From: Clostridiales bacterium
GTDB lineage: Bacteria; Bacillota; Clostridia; Lachnospirales; Lachnospiraceae
Direction: 5' to 3'
Assembly (NCBI GenBank): GCA_020859985.1
Contig: JAJBVD010000018.1
Location: 1 to 49,173, forward strand
Length of the DNA: 49,173 nucleotides
Position 1 is the stretch's first letter, and each line of letters opens with the position of its first letter. A program made the translations under genes and the position numbers. The notes under the pieces were generated by a model that saw only the letters and a program-made list of their open reading frames with translations, was not told where the DNA came from and ran no database searches. Positions 39,938 through 47,730 of the stretch are shown here, piece after piece.

Positions 39938-41806
39938 TTAGCTCCACACCGCCGTACCATTGACAATCGTGAGCATATATCGTGTGGTAATGGCATAGGT
40001 CAGGCCGATCGCGGAAGCGCTCGTCATATAATACTGTCCGGAATAGTTGGAATTAAATGCCTGCATGTCCGGATCGCAGAGATACCAGACTCCGTCCACA
40101 CAGACTTCCGTCCAGCCATGTGGCGTCAGGCCGCCGCTCCTCGCCGTAATCTGTCCCACATTCACACGAACATCGTATCCAAGAACAGCCGCGATGCAGG
40201 CAAATCCGGCAGCATAGCGATAACAGTTGCCGGTGCGGTTCGCAAACAGCTGCTCCGCAAAGGAGGAAAGATTCGAGGCATCAGCCGTATCATAGGTCCT
40301 CGTATACGAAAGCCGCAGCAAAGCGGAAAAACAGGTGTCAAGCTTCTGCCGCTGCGTCATGTCTGACGTAGTGTTATTTTCAATAAATTGCGCGGCAAGT
40401 GTAAGCGCATTCGTCTTATAGCCGCAGTCTACCTCAAGGCCAACCGGCTCAAATCCGCTCCAGTACAGTGCGCTGTACTGATCAGTCCGCACCGTGCCGG
40501 TCTGGTTCGCAGACGCACTGTTCTGCCCCGCAGAGTCTTCGCTGACGGACGCGCCGTTCACGTAAGCGCGCACTGTATAATAACAGGTCGTGCCTGACGG
40601 AAGAGCCGTGGTATCAATATACCTTGTATGTTCTGTTGTCCCAAGAAGTTCCCATGCGCCCTCCGTCTCTCTTCGGTATACGGCATAACCGTCCGCGCCT
40701 TCTACCGCATCCCAGCTGACGGAAACCAGAGAAGAAGATACCTCTGCTTCTTTTAATGCTGGCGTGTCCAGATATGCTGCCTTTGCACCAACCGTATCAT
40801 AACCACTCCAATAAGAAGGATTGTCCCGCTCTCTTTTTGCCGCATCAGCACTGCCTCTAAATGCGCGGACGGTATAGAAATACGTTGTTCCGGTCGAAAG
40901 CTCGGCCGTATCTGTATACAGAGTCCCTTCTGTCGTATCAAGCAATGTCCAGCCGCCGTTTTCCGTTTTTCGAAAGACTGCGTAGCCCGCAGCTCCATCC
41001 ACCGCATCCCAGCTGAGCCTCGTACCCGCTGCAGCCGCATAGGCCATATCGAGCTCCGGCGCCGACAGGTAAACGCATTCTGCTCCGGAAGCGTCATAAC
41101 CGCCCCAGTAAGCTGCATCATTCAGATTAGCACAGGCATCAGAAAGTGCACCAATATATGCCCTTACAGTATAAATATAAGTCACACCGGAGGCCAGCCC
41201 GGTCTGATCATGATAATATAACTCATCTGTGATGGTGACCAGCTTCCAGCCGCCCGTCTCCGATCTGCGGTAAAGCGCATAGCCCGACGCATCCTCTACT
41301 GCGCTCCAGCTAACCCAGGTACCTGCATCTGTGCGATAGAGTGTCCCAAGCTCCGGCACGCCGATACTGGCCGCTGCCAGTCCTTCCTGATCACAATCAC
41401 TCCAGCAGGAGCCGTCCCAGCGATTGAGCAGCGCATTCGCTCTGTCTCCCTCAAATGCCCTCACTGTATAATAACGGGTCTCACCGTTTGACGAAACAGT
41501 TTTGTCCGTATAACTTAAGGAATCTGTCAGGGCAATGAGCGTCCACTCCCCGTCCTGCTCCTTCCTTAAGACAGCATAGCCGCCTGCACGATCCACCTTT
41601 TTCCAGCTGATAGTCGTCCCGTCCGCATCCGCATGTGCAGCGGAAAGAGACGGCGTATCCAGACAAAACGTTTCTGTCGTCACCGCTTCCGCTGTTGCAG
41701 CGGCGTTTTCCGCAGCGGCCCCTGACCAGAAAGCAGAAACTGTCAGACACATGACAGCCGAAAGCAGTACAGCTTTTCCAAGACAGCGTAATTTTCTGTT
41801 TTTCAT
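39938..41806 (-). CDS. Secreted protein with four Fn3-like repeats and a C-terminal transglutaminase-like domain
   Basis: A 622-residue exported protein. A signal peptide covers about 1-32 (LGKAVLLSAVMCLTVSAFWS). Four Fn3-like repeats lie at about 49-119, 149-219, 249-319 and 347-417, each containing SWxxVxxAxGYAVYR and YYTVRAY; three or four linkers contain YW(S/G)GYD-type aromatic motifs. The transglutaminase-like core is about 450-600, with C528 in NRTGNCYRYAAG, H563 in TPHGWTEV and D578 in LCDPDM. A hydrolytic or cross-linking role outside the cell is likely but unproven. GGAGAAGAG precedes the ATG at 41806; an in-frame codon at 41875 would add 23 residues before the signal peptide. It is 19 bp after the VanX-like gene and probably co-transcribed. 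Confidence 0.87.
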   Translation of the reverse strand: MKNRKLRCLGKAVLLSAVMCLTVSAFWSGAAAENAAATAEAVTTETFCLDTPSLSAAHADADGTTISWKKVDRAGGYAVLRKEQDGEWTLIALTDSLSYTDKTVSSNGETRYYTVRAFEGDRANALLNRWDGSCWSDCDQEGLAAASIGVPELGTLYRTDAGTWVSWSAVEDASGYALYRRSETGGWKLVTITDELYYHDQTGLASGVTYIYTVRAYIGALSDACANLNDAAYWGGYDASGAECVYLSAPELDMAYAAAAGTRLSWDAVDGAAGYAVFRKTENGGWTLLDTTEGTLYTDTAELSTGTTYFYTVRAFRGSADAAKRERDNPSYWSGYDTVGAKAAYLDTPALKEAEVSSSLVSVSWDAVEGADGYAVYRRETEGAWELLGTTEHTRYIDTTALPSGTTCYYTVRAYVNGASVSEDSAGQNSASANQTGTVRTDQYSALYWSGFEPVGLEVDCGYKTNALTLAAQFIENNTTSDMTQRQKLDTCFSALLRLSYTRTYDTADASNLSSFAEQLFANRTGNCYRYAAGFACIAAVLGYDVRVNVGQITARSGGLTPHGWTEVCVDGVWYLCDPDMQAFNSNYSGQYYMTSASAIGLTYAITTRYMLTIVNGTAVWS

Positions 41807-41825
41807 CTCACACTCTTCTCCCTTT

Positions 41826-43280
41826 TTACATTGACAGACACTCCGTAACCTGAAAATCACATCCGCTCGACGCATAGCTTCTCACACGCCGATGCGTATC
41901 ATTGTCCTGAAAATGCCACCATTCACTTGCCAGCGTGTCCATACCGGTGCTCTGGAAGGTATATCCATTATAGCTGCCGCCGATAAAGATATAATCCAGA
42001 AGCTTCGCATTGGCATTCATCATCCCGGAATAATTGGACGGAGATTTGCTCACCGATCCGGAATAATACTTGATAGCAGCGGAGCTCAGTTCATGCACGT
42101 CCGTCGGCATGTCCAGTTCTCTCCAGGAAGCACTCTCCGTATTGTATTCACATAAAGTTACATCAATCGCAGAACCCGTATTGTGCGTAGAAAGGCTCTG
42201 TGCCAGAAACCAGCTGTACCCCCAGCTATATGTAGCTCCTGATGGCTCCGTGCTGTAATCAATATTCTTTTGTACGGTCGAATTACTGTTATACAAAGAC
42301 GTCAGCGCCGAAGCAATCTTTGTCGTGACAGAATGAGGCCGATAAGAATCGTATATTTTCAGAGTAAACTGGCCATTTGTCAGATTATAGGCATTGTACT
42401 GGGCGATGGAAATTTTCTTCGCCGCCGAATACATGACAGGCACCAGATACTCATACCTGCCCAGCCGCTCATTCCACACCCTTCCCTCGGTCTCAGAAGT
42501 CCCTGCGGAGTACAGCTTTGTCCCCGTCACTCCTGGAATCTCATACCCGCTGGAAACATAAATGGAATAGTATGCATTCGTGATCGCATACTCCATCTCC
42601 GGCAGCACATCCGGCAGATTGATCATGCAATAGCTGTGCTCCACATAGCCCGTTGTACCGTCTGACAGAGTCACCTGCCACCAGTCTCCCGACTCCGACA
42701 CGATCCGAAACGCCGTACCCGCCGACAGACTGCCGACTGATGCAGCCGATGAAGAGGCCTCTGCGTGCAGCGTCAGACTTGCCGTGCTCCAGCCGGTCGA
42801 GCCGGCCACTTCCCGCTCAAAATAGCTGTCGCCGGATGCGATCACAGATACAATTTCCCGTTCTGACTCGCTTTCTTCCGGCATTTCCGTCTCTGCTTCG
42901 GTCTCTTCTTCCGGCAGTTCTGTTTCTATAAGGACGGCTTCCGTCTGGCTGCCCTCTGTCTCGCTTTCCACTTCGATGAAATCTGTCTGTACAGCCTCTG
43001 ACTCGCTTTCTGTTTCCGCAGCATCCGTCAGATCAGTCTCTGAATCATCTCCAGTCCCCTCCTCCGGTGCTGCTTCTGATTCCGTCTCATCCGGCAATGC
43101 ACTGCTGCCCGAATCGTAATAGCTGTTGCCGAACAACTCGCCTTCGATAAACTGCTGTCCCAGACTTTGTCCAAAATCATCCATGAGCGTATCGTCATGC
43201 GAGGCGGCGCTGCTGATCATAAAAGGCAGGCACAGCAGGAATAAGCATAAAACTATTCCCTGTATTGGCCGTTTATTCAT
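41826..43280 (-). CDS. Secreted SH3b / VanX-like M15 peptidase, copy 1
   Basis: A 484-residue exported protein. A signal peptide spans about 1-26 (IVLCLFLLCLPFMISSAAS). About 55-145 is an acidic Glu/Thr/Ser linker. A bacterial SH3 domain lies at about 165-217 (SLTLHAEASSSAASVGSLSA to GYVEHSYC). The M15 (VanX/DdpX) peptidase domain follows: KIYDSYRPHSV with the Arg that stabilises the transition state, STHNTGSAIDVTL (H366, D373) and SEWWHFQD (E453 as base, H456). Such zinc enzymes cut D-Ala-D-Ala or related wall peptides; the SH3b domain would hold it to the wall. GAGGGG precedes the ATG. A close paralogue is at 47731-49107. It is followed at 19 bp by the Fn3/transglutaminase-like gene. Confidence 0.9.
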   Translation of the reverse strand: MNKRPIQGIVLCLFLLCLPFMISSAASHDDTLMDDFGQSLGQQFIEGELFGNSYYDSGSSALPDETESEAAPEEGTGDDSETDLTDAAETESESEAVQTDFIEVESETEGSQTEAVLIETELPEEETEAETEMPEESESEREIVSVIASGDSYFEREVAGSTGWSTASLTLHAEASSSAASVGSLSAGTAFRIVSESGDWWQVTLSDGTTGYVEHSYCMINLPDVLPEMEYAITNAYYSIYVSSGYEIPGVTGTKLYSAGTSETEGRVWNERLGRYEYLVPVMYSAAKKISIAQYNAYNLTNGQFTLKIYDSYRPHSVTTKIASALTSLYNSNSTVQKNIDYSTEPSGATYSWGYSWFLAQSLSTHNTGSAIDVTLCEYNTESASWRELDMPTDVHELSSAAIKYYSGSVSKSPSNYSGMMNANAKLLDYIFIGGSYNGYTFQSTGMDTLASEWWHFQDNDTHRRVRSYASSGCDFQVTECLSM

Positions 43281-43320
43281 TTGTTTTCCCCTCGTTCCCG
43301 CTTAAACCCCTCTGATACAC

Positions 43321-43496
43321 TTAACAATTCAAAACAGCAAACCACAGACCGCCTTCTTCGAAGGCTATATGCCGCTTACGCGTCATATGTCTGAGGCTCG
43401 ATGGGCGTCCCGCCCATCCCGAAAAGAAAATACAGTCTTTAGCAGGTAAACCTGCACAGCCTGTATTTTCTTTTCGATGCTGTTCTGAACTGGTAA
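43321..43496. repeat. MITE-like element between coaE and the VanX-like gene
   Basis: Imperfect terminal inverted repeats of 19 bp (43321-43339 and 43478-43496) match at 16 positions; their inner 12 bp, TTCAAAACAGCA and TGCTGTTCTGAA, differ at one. Inside are two hairpins: GATGGGCG-TCC-CGCCCATC (43400-43418), and a 16-bp perfect stem at 43420-43435 with 43461-43476 whose loop contains GCAGG-TAAA-CCTGC (43442-43455). No transposase frame is present; the 81-codon frame spanning the element is broken up by the palindromes and is not a gene. The interior may also act as a terminator for coaE. Confidence 0.65.
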
Positions 43497-43558
43497 CACG
43501 AATATTATAAAAGAGAAGCCGTCTGATTTCAACAAAAAGTTTGAACGTACAATCACAA

Positions 43559-44305
43559 TCAATCAAAAACAGACTGTTCCAACAGAAATTTCCCTATGGC
43601 AAGATCCATCTGTTCATATGTTTTTTCAGGACTCCCGCTGTTGTCGATCACCGTCTGGCAGCTGCGGCGAAATTCTTCTTCACTTAACTGATTCTGCATG
43701 ATCTGCCGCACCTTCTCCCGTGTATAGCCTCTGGATTGCATCAGACGTTCTTCACGCACCCGCTTATCCGCGTAGATATACCAGATTTCATCGCAGATCT
43801 CATCGTAATGATCCTCGAGAAGCAGGGCCGCCTCAATGACGATGAATGTATCTGAATATCCGGAAGCTTCACACGACGCATCTGCACTGACGGGCGCAGT
43901 GGAGCCGCAAAATCCTTCCTTTGCCCTGCCGCATCCGGCAATCTCCTGACAGATGTAAGCTTTGACTGCCGGATGCACAATGGCATTCAGTTCGTCCAGC
44001 TTTGCCCGGTCCGCATACACGATCGCCCCCAGCTTCCCGCGGTCGATTGTCCGGTCGCCACGCAAAATATCCGCGCCAAAAACAGAAACGATCCGCTCCC
44101 AGCAGGCCGTATCCGGCTGCTGTACAAGATGTCCGACAGCGTCTGCTTCCAGAATGTGCGCGTTATATTTTTCCTTTAGATAAATAAGGATCGTACTCTT
44201 TCCCGCTCCGATCCCGCCGGTGATACCAAGGACTTTTACACCGGCAGTTTTCCATCCCCTTTTCATCGGTTCTATATTCTGCATTCCTGCTTTGAAAGCG
44301 GACAT
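43559..44305 (-). CDS. coaE: Dephospho-CoA kinase
   Basis: CoaE phosphorylates dephospho-CoA to CoA. The P-loop is KVLGITGGIGAGKSTIL, followed by the substrate-binding LEADAVGHLVQQP and, later, DEIWYIYADKRVREERLMQS and RGYTREKVRQIM, all family features. The start is uncertain. The ATG at 44305, four bases after the polA stop, would give 248 residues; ATGs at 44284 and 44266 are possible and the conserved part begins about 35 codons in. The protein is longer than the usual 200 residues partly because of a Cys/Ala/Ser-rich insertion between the adenosine-binding and lid parts (about positions 120-150, CGRAKEGFCGSTAPVSADAS). Overlap-style spacing with polA suggests one unit. Confidence 0.9.
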   Translation of the reverse strand: MSAFKAGMQNIEPMKRGWKTAGVKVLGITGGIGAGKSTILIYLKEKYNAHILEADAVGHLVQQPDTACWERIVSVFGADILRGDRTIDRGKLGAIVYADRAKLDELNAIVHPAVKAYICQEIAGCGRAKEGFCGSTAPVSADASCEASGYSDTFIVIEAALLLEDHYDEICDEIWYIYADKRVREERLMQSRGYTREKVRQIMQNQLSEEEFRRSCQTVIDNSGSPEKTYEQMDLAIGKFLLEQSVFD

Positions 44306-44309
44306 TTGA

Positions 44310-46991
44310 TCACTTTGCCTCGTACCAGTTTTTTCCATCATGAATGTCCACCTCCAGCTTCACGCGAAGCGACGCCGCGTTCTGCATCTCGCGCACCATG
44401 ATGCCGCGCACTTCATCAAGTTCTTCTACAGCCGTCTCGACAAGGAGCTCATCGTGCACCTGCAGGAGCAGGCGGGACTTCATATTCCGGCTGCGCAGGC
44501 AGGTGTTGACACGGTTCATGGCAATCTTGATGATATCGGCCGCGGTGCCCTGAATTGGCGCATTCATGGCCACTCGTTCACCAAAAGAGCGCTGCATAAA
44601 ATTCGACGACTGCAGCTCCGGCATCGGGCGGCGTCGGCCAAACATAGTCGTCACATAACCATTTTTCTTTGCTTCTTCCACCGCCTCATCCAGGAATCGT
44701 TTGATACCGGGATAGGTCTTAAAATACTGCTCGATATATTCCTGTGCTTCCTTGCGCGTGATGCTTAAGTTCTGGCTTAAGCCAAAGGAACTAATGCCGT
44801 AGACGATCCCGAAATTCACCGCCTTTGCGTTGCGGCGAAGCTGCGGCGTCACATCCTCCGGCGCAACATGAAATACCTTTGACGCAGTGGCCGTGTGGAT
44901 ATCCTGTGCCTCCTGATAAGCCTGAATCAGATCCTCATCATTGGAAAAATGGGCCAGCACGCGAAGCTCGATCTGCGAATAGTCCGCGTCAAGGAAAACA
45001 TATCCGTCGTCCGGCACAAACACCTTACGGATCAGGCGGCCGAGCTCCATGCGGATAGGAATGTTCTGAAGATTCGGCTCTGTGCTGCTGATGCGGCCGG
45101 TCGCTGTGATCGTCTGATGGAATTTGCCGTGAATCCGGCCATCCTCCGCAATATAATTCGCCAGTCCGTCCGCGTAAGTCGATTTCAGCTTTGTCAGCTG
45201 ACGGTATTCCAGAATATCAGAAACGATCGGATATTCCTCCGCCAGCCCTTCCAGCACATTCGCGGCCGTCGAATAACCGGTCTTGGTCTTTTTGCCGTGC
45301 GGAAGCTGCAGCTTTTCAAACAGAATCGTACCAAGCTGTTTGGGCGAATTGATATTAAACTCTTCCCCCGCCTGCTCATAAATGGAGGCTTCCAGCTCGC
45401 CAATACGTCCTACCAGCTGCTCACCGTAGTTTTTCAGCTCCTGTGCCTGCACGCGGATGCCTTCCCGCTCCATGTCCGCCAGCGTAAATGCCAGCGGCAT
45501 CTCTATCTCCTCAAAGAGCTGCTTCATTCCCATGCTTTCCAGCTTTTCCGCCATCACAGGATACGCCTGCCAGAGGATCCCTGCAAATCGGCAGACATAA
45601 GAGATAAACTCCTCCGGTTTTTCCGCAAAAGCCTTTTCCGGAGAATCCTTTCCAAAAATCTCCGCACGGGACGGTATCATCCGATCCAGATATTCCTTTG
45701 CAATATCCTGACTGTCATAGCTGTCTTTCAGCGGATTCACCAGATAAGCCGCAATAGCCGCGTCAAACAGCTTTCCCTGTTTCTCCATCGGAATCGCAAG
45801 ATACGGAAGCTGCTCTTTCAGATGCAGAGTGACCGCACGTTCACTCTCTCCGATCAGTTCAGAAAGCTTATCGCACAGATATTCCCGCGTCAGAAAGCCC
45901 TGGCATTCCAGAAAATACGCCGTATCGGCAGAGCCGCAAAGGGCGATTCCCGGAAAGTCGCTCCCGTAAGCATTATTTTGTGTCCCATAAGCAGGCGCAT
46001 CTGCCGGAATATAAAACGCAATTGTTTTGCCGGCAAGCCGCGAAAAGAGATTCTCAGCATCGGCAAGTTCCCGTATCACCTGATACGACTCCTCCTGCGG
46101 TTTCTGTTCCTCTTCCACATGAAAACGGCCGAGCAGATTTTTAAATTCCAGCCTGCGGCAGAGCTGCAGCGCTTCCGCCGTGTAGAGATTGCCAAGCGCA
46201 GCGTCCTCTTTTTTCAATTCTACCGGCGCGTTCAGATCGATCGTGGCAAGCGTCTTACTCAACTGCGCCAGATCATAATGCTCCTTCAGCGCATTGCGCG
46301 CACGGGTCGGCGTTATTTCTTCCAGATGCGCATGCGCATTCTCAATGGAGCCAAACTCCGCAATGATTTTCGTCGCCGTCTTTTCTCCAATGGAAGGCAC
46401 ACCCGGAATGTTATCTGAAGCGTCGCCCATCAGCGCTTTTACGTCAATAAACTCAGTCGGCGTCACCTGATAGCGCGCTTTCACATCCTCCGCGTAATAA
46501 TCCTCAATCTCCGTTCCGGTCATACGTGTCTTCGGAATGCGGATAAGAATCGCATCCGTCGCAAGCTGCAGCAGATCCCGGTCACCGGAAAGAATCGTCA
46601 CAGCGAATCCCTGCGCTTCCATCTGTCTGGACACGGTTCCCAGAATATCATCCGCCTCATAACCCGGAAGTTCCAGCACCGGAACCCCCATCGCCCGCAG
46701 CATGTCTTTCATCAAAGGCACCTGTTCATGAAGCTCCTGCGGCATCGGCTTGCGTGTGCCCTTATACTCCGCATACATTTTATGGCGGAATGTCGGCTCC
46801 TTCCGGTCAAACGCCACCGCCGCGTAAGAAGCCTGTGCCTCCTCAAATACCTTCAGCACAATATTCAAAAATCCATAAACCGCGTTCGTGTGGAGTCCTT
46901 CGCTGTTCGTGAGATCCGGCAGTCCGTAAAAAGCACGGTTCAAAATACTGTGTCCGTCTATCAATACTATTTTTTCTTTCTTCTCCGGCAT
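44310..46991 (-). CDS. polA: DNA polymerase I
   Basis: An 893-residue Pol I. The N-terminal 5'-nuclease has IVLIDGHSILNRAFYGL, VAFDRKEPTFRHKMY and ILSGDRDLLQLATD. The middle exonuclease-like domain (about 300-480) lacks the acidic metal-binding residues (FYIPADAPAYG where DxE is expected), so proofreading is probably lost, as in many Firmicutes. The polymerase part has motif A DADYSQIELRVLAHFS, motif B RRNAKAVNFGIVYGIS and motif C LLLQVHDELLVE. It fills gaps and removes RNA primers in replication and repair. AGGAGG lies 9 nt before the ATG at 46991; an in-frame codon at 47081 overlaps the upstream gene. Its stop is next to coaE. Confidence 0.97.
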   Translation of the reverse strand: MPEKKEKIVLIDGHSILNRAFYGLPDLTNSEGLHTNAVYGFLNIVLKVFEEAQASYAAVAFDRKEPTFRHKMYAEYKGTRKPMPQELHEQVPLMKDMLRAMGVPVLELPGYEADDILGTVSRQMEAQGFAVTILSGDRDLLQLATDAILIRIPKTRMTGTEIEDYYAEDVKARYQVTPTEFIDVKALMGDASDNIPGVPSIGEKTATKIIAEFGSIENAHAHLEEITPTRARNALKEHYDLAQLSKTLATIDLNAPVELKKEDAALGNLYTAEALQLCRRLEFKNLLGRFHVEEEQKPQEESYQVIRELADAENLFSRLAGKTIAFYIPADAPAYGTQNNAYGSDFPGIALCGSADTAYFLECQGFLTREYLCDKLSELIGESERAVTLHLKEQLPYLAIPMEKQGKLFDAAIAAYLVNPLKDSYDSQDIAKEYLDRMIPSRAEIFGKDSPEKAFAEKPEEFISYVCRFAGILWQAYPVMAEKLESMGMKQLFEEIEMPLAFTLADMEREGIRVQAQELKNYGEQLVGRIGELEASIYEQAGEEFNINSPKQLGTILFEKLQLPHGKKTKTGYSTAANVLEGLAEEYPIVSDILEYRQLTKLKSTYADGLANYIAEDGRIHGKFHQTITATGRISSTEPNLQNIPIRMELGRLIRKVFVPDDGYVFLDADYSQIELRVLAHFSNDEDLIQAYQEAQDIHTATASKVFHVAPEDVTPQLRRNAKAVNFGIVYGISSFGLSQNLSITRKEAQEYIEQYFKTYPGIKRFLDEAVEEAKKNGYVTTMFGRRRPMPELQSSNFMQRSFGERVAMNAPIQGTAADIIKIAMNRVNTCLRSRNMKSRLLLQVHDELLVETAVEELDEVRGIMVREMQNAASLRVKLEVDIHDGKNWYEAK

Positions 46992-47046
46992 GAATGTTCT
47001 CCTCCTGTCAAGTCTGCCGCTTTTCTTTTCCAAATATTTTCTTATT

Positions 47047-47658
47047 CTATTCCGTAGTTTCCTTTGTTGTATCCGCAGCATCTGCTTCTGATTTTACAGA
47101 TATATCCGCATCTATTTCACCCGCTGCACTGACTGCCGTGGTCTCTGCTTCATCCACAGGAGCACCTGCTGTTTCAGAGACAACTGCTACGGCTTCTGTC
47201 TGCAAGATCTCCGTCTCTTTCCCGGTATCCGTTTCTGTCTCCGAAAGAGCCTCCTCAGCAGTATTCATCTGCTCTATGTGCATGCGCAGAAGCGCGCGCT
47301 CAAAAATGCTGTCCCCGACTGCTCCCTGTTTTATCCTGATTCCGATAAAAATACACAAGAACAGCATTGCTTCGGCAACAGTCAGCAGCGCCACACGTCC
47401 GATATTTGCCGCCTTTCGCTTCCAGATCGCACGCCTGGAAGCGCGTATTTCCTCCGCAAGCATTTTTTTAAAGTCATACTCATGGCGCTCGCCGGAATCC
47501 ATCACGTTCAGAGCGTGATACACCATAAAATAAATATCCAGTTCATCCATACAGTCCGGACAGGCTTCCACATGTGCAAGAAAGCACTCCGTATCGCGCT
47601 CTGAAAGTTCTTTTTTTACAAAAGGCACCACCATGCGCCTGGCCTCATTGCACTTCAT
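47047..47658 (-). CDS. zf-HC2 membrane protein, anti-sigma-like, with acidic extracellular tail
   Basis: A 203-residue protein with a zinc-finger-like N-terminus: C3, then H29-x3-C33-x2-C36 in HVEACPDCMDELDIY, the anti-sigma (zf-HC2) pattern. A single membrane helix lies at about 87-107 (ANIGRVALLTVAEAMLFLCI and onward). The outer tail of about 95 residues is rich in Ala, Glu, Thr and Val (TEAVAVVSETAGAPV, AETTAVSAAGEI) and resembles the stalk of the BspA-like protein. No sigma factor gene adjoins it, so its partner must lie elsewhere, or it has another role. The ATG at 47658 follows AAGGTG; an in-frame start at 47688 is less likely. It sits upstream of polA and may be co-transcribed. Confidence 0.78.
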   Translation of the reverse strand: MKCNEARRMVVPFVKKELSERDTECFLAHVEACPDCMDELDIYFMVYHALNVMDSGERHEYDFKKMLAEEIRASRRAIWKRKAANIGRVALLTVAEAMLFLCIFIGIRIKQGAVGDSIFERALLRMHIEQMNTAEEALSETETDTGKETEILQTEAVAVVSETAGAPVDEAETTAVSAAGEIDADISVKSEADAADTTKETTE

Positions 47659-47730
47659 TGCACACCTTCTTTCACATCGGCGCGCCACTCATACACGCAC
47701 TTTTTTGCACAAGCGGCATAATCTGAGCCT

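Noticed and set aside
43321-43566. An 81-codon minus-strand frame downstream of coaE
   Set aside because: It translates the palindromes of the MITE-like element, overlaps the coaE stop and resembles no protein.
44895-46418. Plus-strand open frame of 507 codons inside polA
   Set aside because: It is a mirror of the polA frame; polA motifs account for the sequence and no ribosome site or domain supports it.
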